DNA of 64,000 nucleotides from Austropuccinia psidii (GCA_023105745.1 JALGQZ010000001.1:54320937-54384936), one strand, 5' to 3'. Positions 11,887 to 25,220 are shown, counted from the stretch's first letter. Notes: generated from the sequence alone by a model not told the origin. Numbers and translations are program-made.

Positions 11887-13850
11887 GCTACACTACACCA
11901 AACACAAATAACTAATGATAAACCTGGTTAAGGACCAATTTGTTTCATTTAAAGACAAATTAAGCCAACCAAAGTAAAATATGGAGCAAGCCAAATGGAA
12001 TTTCTTTCCCTAGTTTGGGCTTTATAAAAATTACATTATTACTTAGATGGCACAGTATTTGATATAATCACAGACTTTAATTCTGTAAAATCTTTATTAA
12101 GCATGAACACACAAAATAGACATATGCTAAGATGGCAGATTGCTATCCAAGAATATAGAGGAAATATGACCATAGCTCATGAATCTGGAGATATTAATAA
12201 AAATTCAGATGGTGTTAGCATATGGGCTCTAGCAAATACACCTGAAACCCCAGCATGGGTACTACAGGAGTAAGCTCATATATAAGGAATATGTGTCACA
12301 GACATTGGCACATAATTCTCCAACCAAGTTAAAGAACCCTATAAGATGGACAAGAACTGTCACATCTTGTTCCAACTCTTAATGAAATATTTTAAAGACA
12401 CATATTTTTCTACCAAACTAGATTAAATATGGAAGAAAGCTCATGATAAAGGAATATTTCACCTCCTTGATGGTATTCTATGTCATACAAACAAGCATGC
12501 ATGTGTCATGGCCCTGACAGATAGAGCTCTAATAAACACTATACTACATGAATTCCATGATAGTGTTGTATCTGGACATATATCAGAAGATAGAACACTA
12601 GAAAGAGTAAAATTGTGCTCTTGGTGGCCAATTTGAAGAAATGATCTTGCAGAATATTTACAGACATGTGAAATATTCCAGAAAGCAAATATAGCTGCAG
12701 AAAAGAAATTTGGAATTAATATCCAAATCCAAGAGCCAAAATCCCCATGGGAGATAGTTCATATGGATTGGGTTACAGCTCCAGCCCCAGGAGGCAATAG
12801 AAGCTATAATTTATGTCTAGTGTTTGTTGGCAGGTACAGAAAGACCCCAATGTTCTTACCATGTCATAAAGATCACACAGCTATGGACACGGCCATAATG
12901 CTATGGAATAGAGTAATTATCCATACAGGCTTATTTTAAAATATCATGAATGATAGAAATCCCACATTCACTTCAACATTATGGACAAACCTCCATAACC
13001 TTTTTGGAAAAAAATTATCATTCTCAACCACTTATCACCCTCTGACTGATGGTTTAACAGAAATAATGATACAAAATTTGAAAGACATGATCAGAAGATT
13101 CTGTCCATATGGCCTATTTGAGGACTGTGATGGCCTTACTCATGATTGATGTACTCTAATACCAGCTCTTGAGCTGGCATACAAGACATAAATTCACTAT
13201 TCAACTGGTAAAACACTAGTGATGTTAGAAAAAGGTTTGAGTCCAAGATTTCCTTATGAAAATCTCAAAAAGGAATTAGTGTTCATGCACCCAACAGAAA
13301 GCAGTTCTAATATAATGCTTGAAAAAGAAAGACATCATGCAAACAGCTTTATGGAAGATTCTTTTAAATATGCAAAAGAAAGATGGGACAAAAGTCATAA
13401 AACACCTGAATTCAACGTAGGAAACTTGGTCTTAGTATCAACTCTGAGCTTTGATAGTATAAAAGGCTCATAGAAATCAAAAGACTACTTCTCAGGACCT
13501 TCCATGATAAGAGCACTAAATGGCCTTAATTCTGTGCAACTACAATTGACAAGTGAATTGATGAGAAAACACCCAAATGTCCCTGTAATTCTAATAAAAT
13601 CTTACAGTTAAATTGATCAGAAATTATTTTCCCTAATAAATGAGCCATCACTTGAAAGTAATCCTATAGAAAAAGGAGAAGAAAAGAAAACTGTAAAATT
13701 CCTCAAATAAATGAGGACAAGAAAAAACAAAGAAAGGCAATACCTTGTAAGGTATAGAACCCCAGCTCAAAACAATGAATGGGTACTTGAGAAAGATATA
13801 AATTATTCTCGTAAGATATTAATGAGGTTTAGAAATTAAAGAAAACATAA
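11887..13850 (+). pseudogene. E1 RNase H (part 2) and integrase relic
   Basis: Continues E1 pol: TLHQTQITNDKP, then RNase H blocks [14 protein letters not shown] and [16 protein letters not shown]. The integrase H2C2 region (ILHEFHDSVVSGHISEDRT) follows. The core has HMDWVTAPAPGG (first Asp), MNDRNPTF (second Asp, about 12,949) and YHPLTDGLTEIM (Glu, about 13,050). A C-terminal tail with KERWDKSHKTPEFNVGNLVL lies to about 13,470, and the pol end to about 13,840. Stops at several points inactivate it. It would have integrated E1 cDNA in the nucleus. Confidence 0.75.
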
Positions 13851-13974
13851 AGAATACAGAATTTAAGCATTATTGAGCTTCAGGCTAAGAAAGTCTATTG
13901 AAAAGGTAAGAAAGCAGATGATACCCTAATTGACTATATCAGATTTTGGTACAATATTTTTTAGTGGTAGGGAA

Positions 13975-15723
13975 TGTGAGCCTTTGGGATATTATAACAT
14001 ATCCAAAAAAAATTCACAAAACCTATTTCGACAACAAGAATTGATATTATAATGTTAAAATAAGTGAAAAATGACATAAAAAAGCTCAAATTCTTGATTA
14101 GTGCAGAAGCCAATGTGGGAAATATGAAATAAATTACAAAGTTAGATTCCCCATCAAAAACTGAAAATATAAAATTTTCTGTGTTCTATCTGGAAATTCA
14201 ATACTTACTGAGATAACCTGAAGATATGCACTTTTATGATCAGTGCATACAATTATGGTTTTCAGCTCATATCTTTTGAAACTTGGATAATAAATAGTTG
14301 ATACAATAATAAAGCTACCACTAAATAACTTTCACAGTACATTCATAAGATTTTTTTTGGAAATTTATAAACAAACCTAAAATTTACAAGGGTTTATTGT
14401 GAAAAATAGCAATAGCTGTTGACCACTTCAATTTGAAAGTGGTCCAAACGGAGAATGAAGTAGATGTTCATATTATACTAGCTCATATTCGAAAAATTAT
14501 TTAATTTTTATCATGATATTGAAGGTATAACCCCCTGAAATCATAGTTTAAATTTTAAAATAGTAAATTTCAACAGAAAAGATGAGTTACAAGAAAAATA
14601 ATCAAAAATAAAAGTTTTTATGATGAAATTAAATTCTCTTTCCAGATTGTCAGGACATTTCAAGCTATTAGAATTCACTCTCTGGATTTCTTTAGCGTGA
14701 ATAACTAAAAAGTTATTGATTATCAAAGTTAAATCTTAAACAGCATCATTTATAATCACTAACTGTGATCTTATTTTATGTTTAACAGTTAAATCAGTGA
14801 TAAAGCTGGTTGATACTAGTATATTATGATTAAAATTCATAAAGTACACCCATTTTAATCTTTTAACAAATGTATGAGGTCAGAAAACTTAGAGTTACAG
14901 TGATAACTCTAAATAATGGCATAATAATGAGAGCAGAAGGTCTGATTATAATGTAATTATCACTAAACCTTAGAATATTAAGAAATTCCATTGGAACCCA
15001 TCAGTAGACATCTATCAGTAGACCTCTGGACACTAGGAGGGAGGATTTTAGTAAAAATAGAGCTCCTTTTACTCTATTTCCCCCTAAGATGCAATAAAAA
15101 CATTAATAAGTCAAATACAAAGTCAATCCCCTTTATTATTTGAATACAAATCAGTCATATTATTAAAGACAAAATTCGTATCAATCAGTAATACCTTTAT
15201 AAAACATTCATTGAGTCAGAAATCTTATTTTTTTCTGAATTCTCTCTAAATCTTTAATTCCGCATGAAATCAAGAAAATTTGTAATTTCTCCTATTTTTA
15301 TTTGAAAATACCATTTAAATAAGTTTATTTACATTGTTAGAAATAAAATCATTCAGAATTATTATATTAAGTGTTAAAATAAGGTTATTTGCTCTTTGCT
15401 ATTACTTTTGATAATTTTTTATTAATATAAATATTATTTATATTCATATATAACCTTAATATTAGTAATATTATTGTTATAAATTGTGTTTTATTATTAA
15501 ATTCCAATTTTTTACACATATATTGTCTATTGGTAAAAATAATGAATGGAAATGAATATGTTTATTTATTTAAATAATATAGAAATCTTTATGCCCTAAT
15601 TATAATAATAATTTATCATTATGATTATTTTTGATCTCATTATTCATTTAAATTAGGAAATTCAGAGCACAATAAGTAAAATATTAGTCATTATTACTTA
15701 TTTTTTCATAGTCAAACCTTCCA
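13975..15723 (+). repeat. 3' LTR of E1
   Basis: It starts TGTGAGCCTTTGGGATAT just after a purine-rich AGTGGTAGGGAA tract (candidate PPT) and ends CCTTCCA at 15,723. Its length is 1,749 bp. It matches the split 5' LTR at 1-5,276 and the LTR at 57,539-59,311. Unlike those two, it is followed by unrelated flank, as expected for a 3' LTR. The other boundary is off-window, so no TSD can be tested. Confidence 0.75.
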
Positions 15724-17819
15724 CTTAAGGTATGCTTAGAATACTCATAAGGTCACAAATAAATTAAAAAGTAGAGTGAATTATATACTCAAAAAGCTTA
15801 TTTCAATCAAAAAGTGAATGAAAATAATTTTTACCTTTCTTTGAACAAAAAGAGTTAGCAATATTATGTCTTCCTTGGAATCTAATCCAAAAATTTCTGA
15901 GGGTATCCTAATAAATCAACATACCTAAAACACATTTTTAAGAGCTACAGAAGAATTAATAATTATTCTGAATTATCCAGAAAAATTACTAATTTATTGA
16001 AAAAAAATATTGAATTCTAACATATTTCAAAGATGAACCTGGAAGGGGATAACTTAAGAAAACGTTAAAATCAAAGCATTTCTTTAGGATAATCAATTTG
16101 CTAAGGATTGACCATACATGTGGTAAATCAGGAGGTATATCAGTTTCAAAGGGTTTAAAGCCATTATTTTGACTATAAATTAATAGCAAAAGGTAAAAAT
16201 CCATACCAAGTGGGGGCAGGAAAAATTGAAAAGGTGCCAAAAAAGGTACCCAATGACTTGGATCTGCAAAAATTCAAATATTTTATTCCCCTTTATGGAA
16301 GGATTTGAAACCTTGAATAAACTTTGATATTGAATTTTGATTAAAAATAAAGTATAATCTAGTGTGACCCAAACAGACAGGAGTTCCAAGCTTCCAATAG
16401 GTTAATTTATTATTTAATGACTTCTAATTGGAGTTAATGTTAAAAATTAAGTTTGACCTTGTTTAATCATTATCAAAGGCTAAGGTTTTGCATAAACTGC
16501 TGATCTTTGTAGAAAAGGACATGGGTTCAAAAATTTATGAAAAACCAAATTTTGATGTATTTTTCTTCAATGTTTATGCATATTGAGAACTTATCTATTC
16601 TATGTATAAGCCAAAGGAAAATCTGAAATTATGAACAATATTATTTTTTATTATCCTAGGAGCTATCAACTTCAAATTTTCTTGAATATATAAAAATAAT
16701 TCTTGTAAAATTAATTCAAAATTTAACCCTCAAGAGTTTCTATGGAAATCTGTTTCTAAATTATTCAAATAAATAAATTTAATAAAAAATATTTATTTTT
16801 AGGTACTAATGTTATAATTAATATACATATATAAGCTTTGACGCTTCTTTTAGTTTATATTAGCGCTATCAATCATAAAATTAGATAAAAAAAAAGCTTC
16901 CTTGGGTTAAGGGCTCTATTTTTAAGTATTTTCCCTCAGGTTTAATCTGAGAATTCCCTCTATATATATTATCTGTCATTTGATCTTTTCTTCCAGGAAT
17001 AATGAGTTTTTTAATCCATAATCATTAAAAAATTCTTTATATATTTTGAATAATTAATAATTCATTGAATATGTAATAATTTATTATTTAAAATAGTTTT
17101 TCAGTTATTTTTTGCTTCATAATTTATAAATAAGGAAGCTACATCTTAGAATTTAGCTTAAATTTTTTTGATAACCAATAATTGATTTTCATATATATTT
17201 TTTTCTAAATCTTTATCGAAAATCCAGAAGCTTTCTCCAAAAGATCCTTCAATTACATTTTATTATAGTATAATTGTATCTCCATTTAAAGTATTGAAGT
17301 AACAAAAACAATTGAATAATATTGATGTTTCTTTTTTACTTACTGTATTAAGTAAATATTCTAAGTAAGGTTCTTTCTTTATTTTTATAATATTTTATCT
17401 TGGAGTTTGAATTATATTTTTGTGATAACTAATAATTTCTTTCAATATATAGCTTTTTCTCTTAAGCTTCCTTTTAAATCCCCAATTTCTGTCTGAAAAA
17501 GTCTTGTATTAAATTTTATCATAGTATTACTGTCTTTCTCTGTAAACTATTTCTTTTTAGGTGTGTCTTGAGCTTATAATAGCTATCCAATAATATTAAT
17601 GTTGTTTTTTGAATGGCCATATTAAGTGTATATAAGTGGTTTTTGTGCTTAATATTTATAAATTTCTATCTTATAGTTAGTTTTTTATATTGAATTTCTC
17701 TAGGAATTCAACCACTGAATGACCTGTGTTAGAAACTCTTATATGCATGATATATATATCACTTAAAAGTGGAAAAATATCATTATTAATTTCATGATCT
17801 CATTGAGAGGTTTCATATT
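15724..17819. other. AT-rich intergenic DNA, no gene recognised
   Basis: Very AT-rich, with only ORFs under 90 codons that resemble nothing known to me. The right-hand part contains a diverged tandem duplication (17,095-17,690). No element boundaries were found. Confidence 0.4.
17095..17690. repeat. Diverged two-copy tandem repeat, period about 275 bp
   Basis: The segments around 17,155-17,330 and 17,415-17,605 share TTGATAACYAATAATT, TTTTATYATAGTAT and AATAATATTRATGTT in the same order. Divergence is high. No function is visible. Confidence 0.45.
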
Positions 17820-19566
17820 TGTAAGGTGTGGAGATGAAGCTTTGATTAAAAAATAAAATACTTTTCCTGTGCTCAAAATCTTTAAAGGGTAAAATTTTGT
17901 TAAAAATAGTAAATTTTGATATTTTTTAGGAGACATGCCATATTTGTTGTTTTTGACCTATTTAGTATTAAAAATAATACTATAAATATTTATTTCTTTA
18001 TCAACAATAAAAATGTATCCAATAATACCATAAAAGAGATATTTTATGGATACAAAAGATATTTCTTCAAAAGAAATCTCAAACATAATTTATTGAGAAA
18101 AGAACTACAGAAAATTAATTTTAGAGAATAACATCTAAAACAATTATTCAAGATAAAACTCACCCAATAATGAACTAAATGAATTTGGAAACAAAGTGAA
18201 AAGGTTAAAAGTGATGAAAGATGCTTTGGTTTACTTTTGGGGTGGTTCAAGGATAAAAATGACTATAAGATCTTTAAACAATAATTATAGTAATTTTCTC
18301 ACATTATTGAAAGGTTTGAAATGATTAAAAAATGAACTTTTTAATCTATTTTTAATTTTTTTAACAGTGTTTCAATTAATTGTAAAAGGAAAAGATCCTG
18401 AAATGAAGAGAAAAGTGGGACAAATAATACATTCTTTTATAGTCACAAATTCTCTTAGTAAAAAACTACAATTTACTCTAATAAGTTGGGAGAAACAACT
18501 GACAAAATAAAAGGCACTTATGGCATCTTTGAGCTCTTTTTTTGGACCAAAAAGGGCTGTTTTTAGCATTGTTTTGCTATTTTCAGCCATTTTTGATCCC
18601 TTGAACAAGTTATTTCTATAGTAATCCTTGACTTATAGCCTTCAAAGAGCTTAATAATGTGCTTGAGAGACCTTAAAGCCAATAAAAACTGTGTTTACTA
18701 AGTTTTTTTACCCTCTTGGAAACAGTTAAAGCTTCCCTGGTTGGTACAAAAACCTCATAATCAATTGAGTCACAGACCCTGTGACTGAACATTTGTGTAA
18801 ATTTTGATATCTCATGCCTTTCAGAAAGGAATCTAGGAAGGTCTGGCACCCTTGGAGCTAAGATTTCCCCCTCCAAAAAGAAATAATCTTTCCAATTGTT
18901 TTTTTCTTTAATTCCTCATCATGTGCTAAAATTAAAATTTACAAATGTAATTCAATTGGAAACTACAGTACACAACTGTAATTTTTAGTTTCTCATATGT
19001 AAATTTGAGTTCACTTATGTAATACATGCACATATTTTGATATTTCAATTTAAAAAACTTCACTTCCTCATAGCCTCTAAACTACACACCACACCTTGAT
19101 TTTAACACAAAAATTGATGGTTAACACCCCATGTGGTGTGAATTTAATTCAAATTTTGAGGATATTAAGATTTTCAGACAGAAAATACTCAAAACTTAAT
19201 TTAAGCTTATTTATAGTTTAGTTATAGAATGTTCACTCGAAGGTGACCCTGCTTGATGTTTTATAAGTAATACATTTGTGGAATAATTTTCATATTTTTA
19301 TTAATTAGAAAAATAGTTTATAATAACTTCTATTAAATTCTTTCCAAAAAATATTTCATATTTAATATTTTTGATAAAATGTTATTTTTACTTCATTATT
19401 TTAAGTAAAAATATTTTTTTATATTTTGAAATTTTGATAAAATTAACAGTTCAATTTTCATTAAAATCTTCATTTTATATCTAAAAATAAATTCAATATT
19501 TTAATTATTAATTATTCAAATCATTTCTGGTCTTTGGGGTATATATAAATGTTGCTAAGGCTCTCG
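17820..19566 (+). repeat. F-family LTR F2 (right end eroded)
   Basis: It starts TGTAAGGTGTGGAGATGAAG and runs collinear with F1, including ACTTTTGGGGTGGTTCAAGG, the AGTCACAGACCCTGTGACT-type block and a GGGTATATATAAA TATA-like box near 19,540. It ends at GGCTC rather than GGCTCACA, against the E2 relic, and no TSD was found. It may be a truncated solo LTR. Confidence 0.7.
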
Positions 19567-19726
19567 TTCCCTCCCCCTAAAACCAGAAAATTACTTTGTA
19601 ATATTTCTATTTCTAGTATCTCTGGAGCTTATGAAGATTTTGGTAGCTTCAAATATTTTCTTTTCTTCTAACCATTAATCTTCACAATCTTGGTCACTGT
19701 ATCTGACAAGGTATTCCCTTACTTTC

Positions 19727-19909
19727 TTACTCCCCAGTTTTCTTTCTTGTTCTATCCTCAGATAAGTGGCCTTTGAAGGGGCTGTCTTGGTATTCTTTTG
19801 ATACAATACTTATCAAGTACCTGTCCACAACTTTCATGAAACATCTGCGTTTTTTTGTATGGTAGCTTATGCCATCAAGTAAATGAAATCTTCCTTCATC
19901 ATATGACAT
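19727..19909 (-). pseudogene. E2 integrase N-terminal (H2C2) fragment
   Basis: The minus-strand frame contains YDEGRFHLLDGISYHT and then DSPFKGHLSEDRTR. This is the segment before and inside the zinc-binding N-terminal domain of Ty3/gypsy integrase, and matches the E1 segment near 12,570. The frame stops before the Cys pair. Confidence 0.55.
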
Positions 19910-20439
19910 TTTCTATATTTAACCCAAGGAATGTTTCTAGGAGCTATCTTTGGAATTCCTAGCAAGTAATAAGCATAAGATTTTTGAATTTTTCTCTTGA
20001 GTCTAATTGTTCATTGCTTACTAAAATAAGGCAGTTTTTAGATCTGTAACACTAATTTTCTATATTGGGATTTGTGGAGAAGCTTCTCCCAGTACATAAG
20101 AAGGATTCTAGATATCATTTGGTACTGGAATCTGCCTTTTTTCAATATTTTCATCTTTGTATACAGTTATCTTATTAACTCTAAATTTCTGTATGGCTAT
20201 TTGCCATATGAATATATGTCTGTTGAGTGTTTTCATTTTCAGAAGAGTCTTAGAGAATTAAAATCTGTTATCACTTCAAAAACACATCCTTAAAGAAAAT
20301 AATTGACTTTTTCCAAGGTCCAAACAGGACATAGACATTCCATCTTACTTTCTCCTTATCTGGATTTAGCTTCCAATATGAATACTTCCACAGTTTTGTT
20401 ATTAATTATTTGGACTTGATGAAGTGCAGCTCCCAGTCC

Positions 20440-21230
20440 TTTTCCTGATGAATTAATTTGAAGCTTGAAGGGTAGCTTAAAATATGGCATTAGTAGAATT
20501 AGAACAGTGGTAAAGGATTTTCTTGGGAATTAAAAGTCTTTGACTCAATCAAAATTCATTTTAAATACTGTATATTTGTCACACAGCTTATGAAGAAGTC
20601 TTTCTATTTATGCAAAAGCTTTAATATACTTCCTGTAGGATCCCAAAAGCCCTAGGAAGGACTGTATTCACTTTTTGGGGGTAATAGGCTTTAATAGGAC
20701 TACTGCAGCTCTATTTTTTCCTAGTCCAAGGGATATACCAGATATAACATCTCTTATTCCTTTGAGTTCTTTAGATTTACAATTACATTTCTTCAAAGAA
20801 GTTTTCATATCTTCTGATTGGAGTTTACCAAAACTCTAGATAATATAGATATATGTTCTTCCCAAGTCTTAGAACACACAATAATTTCATCAATATAAAT
20901 TATTAACCATCCTTCAGAAAGCTCTTCAGGAAATATTTCATTCAGAATTCTTTGGGAGTTTGAAAGTACATTTTTGATACCAAAAGCATCCTCTAGTATT
21001 CATACCCTCTACAATGGTCATAAAGTCTAAAATATTTCCTTTCTCTTACTGTAACTACATTCTGGTGGGATTCCTTAAGGGCATCCATAGTTCTGATGTA
21101 CACTTCTTGAGATATTTGAGTAAGGGTAATTTGGATTTTTGGTCTAGGATACATGTCTGGGAAAGTGTAGGTATTCAAAGCTCTAAAATCCTAAAGCATT
21201 CTTGATTTTCCATTATGCCATGCCACTATG
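20440..21230 (-). pseudogene. E2 reverse transcriptase relic
   Basis: The minus strand reads PRPKIQITLTQISQEVYIRT, MDALKESHQNVV and RKYFRLYDHCRGYEY at 20,993-21,178. It continues into a catalytic motif YIDE (about 20,885-20,905) where YIDD is expected, then KTWEEH, and a thumb segment IQSFLG near 20,660. The second catalytic Asp is replaced by Glu. Frameshifts are numerous. Confidence 0.65.
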
Positions 21231-21933
21231 ACAGGTGTATTTATTTATACTTCTTCATTGCGGCCAATGTTTCTTATTCCACTAAGGTCCCAGAATTCTT
21301 GAATTTGAAGCTCAAAGGCTTCTGTTGGTTTTGGACTCACTGAATGTGCAGGCCTTCTTAATAGTGGTGGGTAAGGTCTCTCAATGTTTAAAACAATGTC
21401 AAATTCATGGCCAATGGCTCTTCATCTGATTCAAATGCTTTCTTATGGTGATATAAAAGGGGAGAGATTTCATTTTCTTGTATGTAATTAAAATGAAGAT
21501 CAAATTCAACTTCATTCATTTTCTCTGCTTTAAAATGTTTTAGCTACAAGCTGAATGGTAATACTTCATTTACTGTAATTTGTCTCTCAAAATGTAAAAA
21601 GGAAATTTTCTGATTCTTACTGTCACCAATAGTAAAGTACCTGTCTTTTTTTATTATGTAGCTCTATTACATACATAATTAAATAATTATTTCCCAATAA
21701 ACAATGGGTACTAGAGCAGTTTTACATAACAACAAATTCAAAAGTTATTCTCATATTTCCTTGATATGTGGAAATATTACAATGGTTTGAAATATTTTGA
21801 ATATTTTGATTATATTTCTTGCACTGTTGACTTTTGTTCCATCAATTGGTTATTATTGATCTTCAAAGGTTGGCAATTCTCAAGAAACTATTTTCTAAAA
21901 CAAGAGAAGAAGCCTTTTGGGTCAAGTAGAAAC

Positions 21934-23339
21934 TTAGTGGGTCTTTTGAACAGAAACTTCAATCTGTATAACCTTTCCCTTGTTTGGTTTGGTTTTCATC
22001 AGTTGTGCATATTGAATTTTTGATAATTCAAGTTGACTATTACTCAAATGTGGTGAGTGGGAGTAAGACTCCATGATTTCAAATGTAAAATTGATATTTT
22101 CCATATTCTCTGAGGATTCAGAACATATTGATGATTTATCAGCTGAATTTTCTTCATTCACATCATCTTGTTCTTCATCAGGTTCTTTTTCAGCTTTCAT
22201 TTCATTTATTTTCCCTCTTTTTAGACATGTGTTAGTCAAATGTGTGGTACTGTGGAAAATATTGAGCTTCCTGATTGCTTCTTCAGATTTTTATTTCATA
22301 TCAATAGAATTTTCTTTGTGTTTTTTTCTCACAGAATCTCATCAAGGTTTATTAAAACTTGTTTTGAGATTCATCCTACTAGAACTGATTTTTTTCTGGC
22401 ACTTACTTCTTCTAATATATTTATGATTTCTTCTGCTGAAGGTTTTCCAGTAATCCTGATTTTTACAGAATTCTCCAAATCACCTCCACATTGTCTCAGA
22501 ATATTTCTATGGATAGTAAATTCTTATCTGTCAGGATATAATGCTGTTAGCTTATCGTTTTGTTGGAAAAACCATAATAAAGTTCCATGATTGTCAGCAT
22601 CAAATTTTTCAGATTCAAAGACTGTTTCAACTTTAAATTCCCAAGAATCATTTGCCCATTTGTTTATTATTTGGTTTTTCCACCAAATCCCGCTTTGGTG
22701 TCTATGTGCTTGTATTAAATTGATATGCCATCTATAAGCTGGTTCGGTAAACAAGGTATTAAGTATTTCTGCTAAAAATCTTTTTGGTAATTAAAATTCT
22801 CCTTTGATAATTTAAATACATCTGATGGATTTCATATGGACATATTCTCCTTCACCACTGATGTGGTGCCATTCTTTCAGCTTTGGTACTGCTTTCAAAG
22901 GTACTTGTACAATTGATGGTTCTAAGTTATGGAAAGAAGTGTAAAATTCATTTTTCATTTGGGAATTTTCTACATTCAATATTTATGGGCTGTAATCTCC
23001 TATAACCTCACTTTGGTTTAGAGCTGTAGACATTCTTGGCCAAGTGTGCAGTAATTTTTGAATTTTCTTCATTTTACTGTTATTACCTCTTGTTTAATTT
23101 CTGACTTCATGTTGTAAACTTTGTATTGAATTCATTAAATCAATTTTATAAATGTCTTCTTTGATTCTTATTTCTTGCCATAATTCTATTTGTCTAGTAT
23201 TGTCAGAGATATTTTGATTCAATCTCCTTGTTGAATTTGATACTTCTTCTTGTGAGTTATCAAAACACCTTTTCAAGGCAATTTTATTTGTCTTTAATTC
23301 AAAAAAATGAGTTTGTAATATCATCATAGGTTCCATCAT
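21934..23339 (-). pseudogene. E2 gag relic
   Basis: Minus-strand pieces: a Gln/Asn-rich helical start (23,094-23,339), a capsid segment AYRWHINLIQAHRHQSG with WWKNQIINKWANDSW (22,524-22,754), and a knuckle remnant STTHLTNTCLKRGK followed by an acidic Ser/Glu-rich tail (21,934-22,239). One expected knuckle Cys is lost. Together they match the gag layout of the E1 type. Confidence 0.6.
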
Positions 23340-24459
23340 TATCTGCTTTGATAATACTTATGGCTTTGTTCCTTCTTGTTTCAATCATGTCATCAATATT
23401 TACTTCAGAATATTTGTTTTTGAAATCTTTCATAATGATAGATTTTTTACTTATTTAATTTTCAAATGAAGTGTCATTATTTGATGTTTTAATAACTCTC
23501 AAAGCCTTTTTAAAACACATAGGTGTTTCATTTATTTGGCTCAAAATTATATAATTGGTCTCAAGATGGTTACAAATATTTGAATTGTTATCAGTTTTCA
23601 AATCATTTATGGCTACATAAAATTATAGAATACCATCCAAAATTGAAGAAATCCTTTCTAATATTTTAATCTGATTTCCTCTCTTTTCTGAAGTTCCATC
23701 ATAGTTCTAGCCATCTGAAACACATTTCCCATGGCATCTTGTTGAATCATTGGGATCTGTTAGCACTTGCTGGTGCTTTGCCTTTGCTTTTGTTCTAAAC
23801 TTGTGGCTGCTTGTTCACATTGTCATTTTGTCTTAGGGCCACTGGTGTTATTTTAGGAGCTACTTTGGGTGGTAGAGAACTTATTTACTCAATTCTTCTA
23901 TCAAAAAAATTGATTTCTTATTTTCCATGAATGGATGCCATCCATTTAGTAACTTGCATGTATCAGGATGGCCCAGAGACTTTCTCACAGTCAGGTAAAA
24001 GTTCATGCAGATATTTCAATGGTCTGCTATTATCTTATCCTCTCTTTGTTTAAGTGCATTGTCTTATCCCTTCTCGCTGGCTTTGAAAATGTCCACTGAG
24101 TCTCTTTGTGGAAGTGTCATCTCTGTTTTAAGGAAGGACAGTTTTATCAGCTTAATAATGGCATAATTTGTCAGTTTTGGCCTCAGTTACTGACACTTGC
24201 CCTTTTGTAACTGGTTTACTGGTGCCATAATCATGTCTATAATATTTTTTGGGAACTCCCTGAGAATTGATAGCTGGCTCCTGCTCTGGTTTAAGGCATA
24301 ATTAATGGTCAAAATCTAAGAAATAGAATTTTCATATCAAAAAATTATTTTTGCAAAAATTCTTTTCTTTTTGGAGAGTAATACTGATATCCAAATCAAT
24401 CAAATCAGAAGAAACTGGCTCTGGTTAAATATTTGGAGCTATAATAACTGTTACATTAT

Positions 24460-25220
24460 TGTAACAACCACTCACCAGGGGTAAGGGTATTCATCAATAC
24501 ACCCACTCAAACACCTCAAATCAGCAGATCCAGTATCTGCATCAGCATTCAGTTTCAGAAATCTTCATTCTGAAACATGCATACAGCTTGGTACATCAAT
24601 ACAGCCTGTCAATACCTGTACAGGCTGGATTCACCCAATACAGTTTCAATACACCAGCATCAAACTGTATGATCACTCAAATACACCACACCTCTTGTAC
24701 AGGTTCTGTACAGCTGTACAGGACCTGTATTGGCCAGACTCAATTCAATAATACAATCCTCTCATGAAAATTCTTCCTCTGGATCAGGGCTGGTGTTTCT
24801 CACATATACCAGCCCCTCTTTCTCCCCCCTGGGGACTTTTCCCCAGTTAATTAATTTAGTTTATTTATTATTTTATAATTACTCTTATCCTTATTTTGGG
24901 TATTATAATTATTTGATTTTAAGTTAGTCTTTGCATTTCTCTCTTCGCCTGTACAGTATGAGTTGGGTGGCCATATCCTTATTAACCCTTCTCTTTCCAT
25001 TCTGACAGGTTGAAACAGTGGACTTGGACTTGTTTGTGGTTGGCCGTTCTATTCTTTCATTCTTATTCTTTTGTTGCTGATTTCTTATATTCATTCTTTT
25101 AGTAATTCATCTTTAACACTCTTAAGTGTATCCTTTCTTACCATATCTTTGAGCCCTCCATAAGTGAGTCCCAGTTTACTGAGTGCCAGGCCCTCTTCAC
25201 TTCGAAGAGCCCCTATGACA
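24460..25220 (+). repeat. 5' LTR of element A
   Basis: It starts TGTAACAACCACTC and ends CCCCTATGACA (TGTGACA in sister LTRs); 761 bp. It is closely related to the LTRs at 42,996-43,739 and 59,330-60,0xx (minus). Internal landmarks are a U3 cluster of TACAG/CTGTA words (24,590-24,745), an inverted repeat around CATATACC (24,787-24,815), a CTGGGGA...TCCCCAG hairpin (24,829-24,846) and AGTTAATTAATTTA (24,845-24,858). The 5 bp on its left are ATTAT, and the 5 bp right of the presumed partner LTR are GTTAC, so no TSD is seen. Confidence 0.8.
24802..24858 (+). promoter_or_regulatory. Element A core promoter and predicted transcript start
   Basis: A TATA-like CATATACC (about 24,803-24,810) lies about 40 bp before AGTTAATTAATTTA. 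The latter is the predicted RNA 5' end because it is complementary to the sequence just inside the LTR (25,222-25,235; 13 of 14). Between them sits a perfect 7-bp hairpin CTGGGGA/TCCCCAG. The same order occurs in the B and D LTRs. Confidence 0.55.

Larger units (their letters stand above)
19567..24459 (-). mobile_element. E2: minus-strand Ty3/gypsy relic of the E1 type
   Basis: Minus-strand order is gag (about 23,300-22,000), protease-like region (about 21,900-21,600), RT (about 21,230-20,640), RNase H start (about 20,450) and integrase H2C2 (19,909-19,727). The rest of integrase and both LTRs are missing. The left side abuts F2 and the right side abuts the A LTR. Sequence style matches E1, not A-D. 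Confidence 0.65.

Noticed and set aside
22073..22590. Plus-strand ORFs of 116-117 codons
   Set aside because: Shadows of the E2 gag on the minus strand, which carries the recognisable capsid and knuckle motifs.
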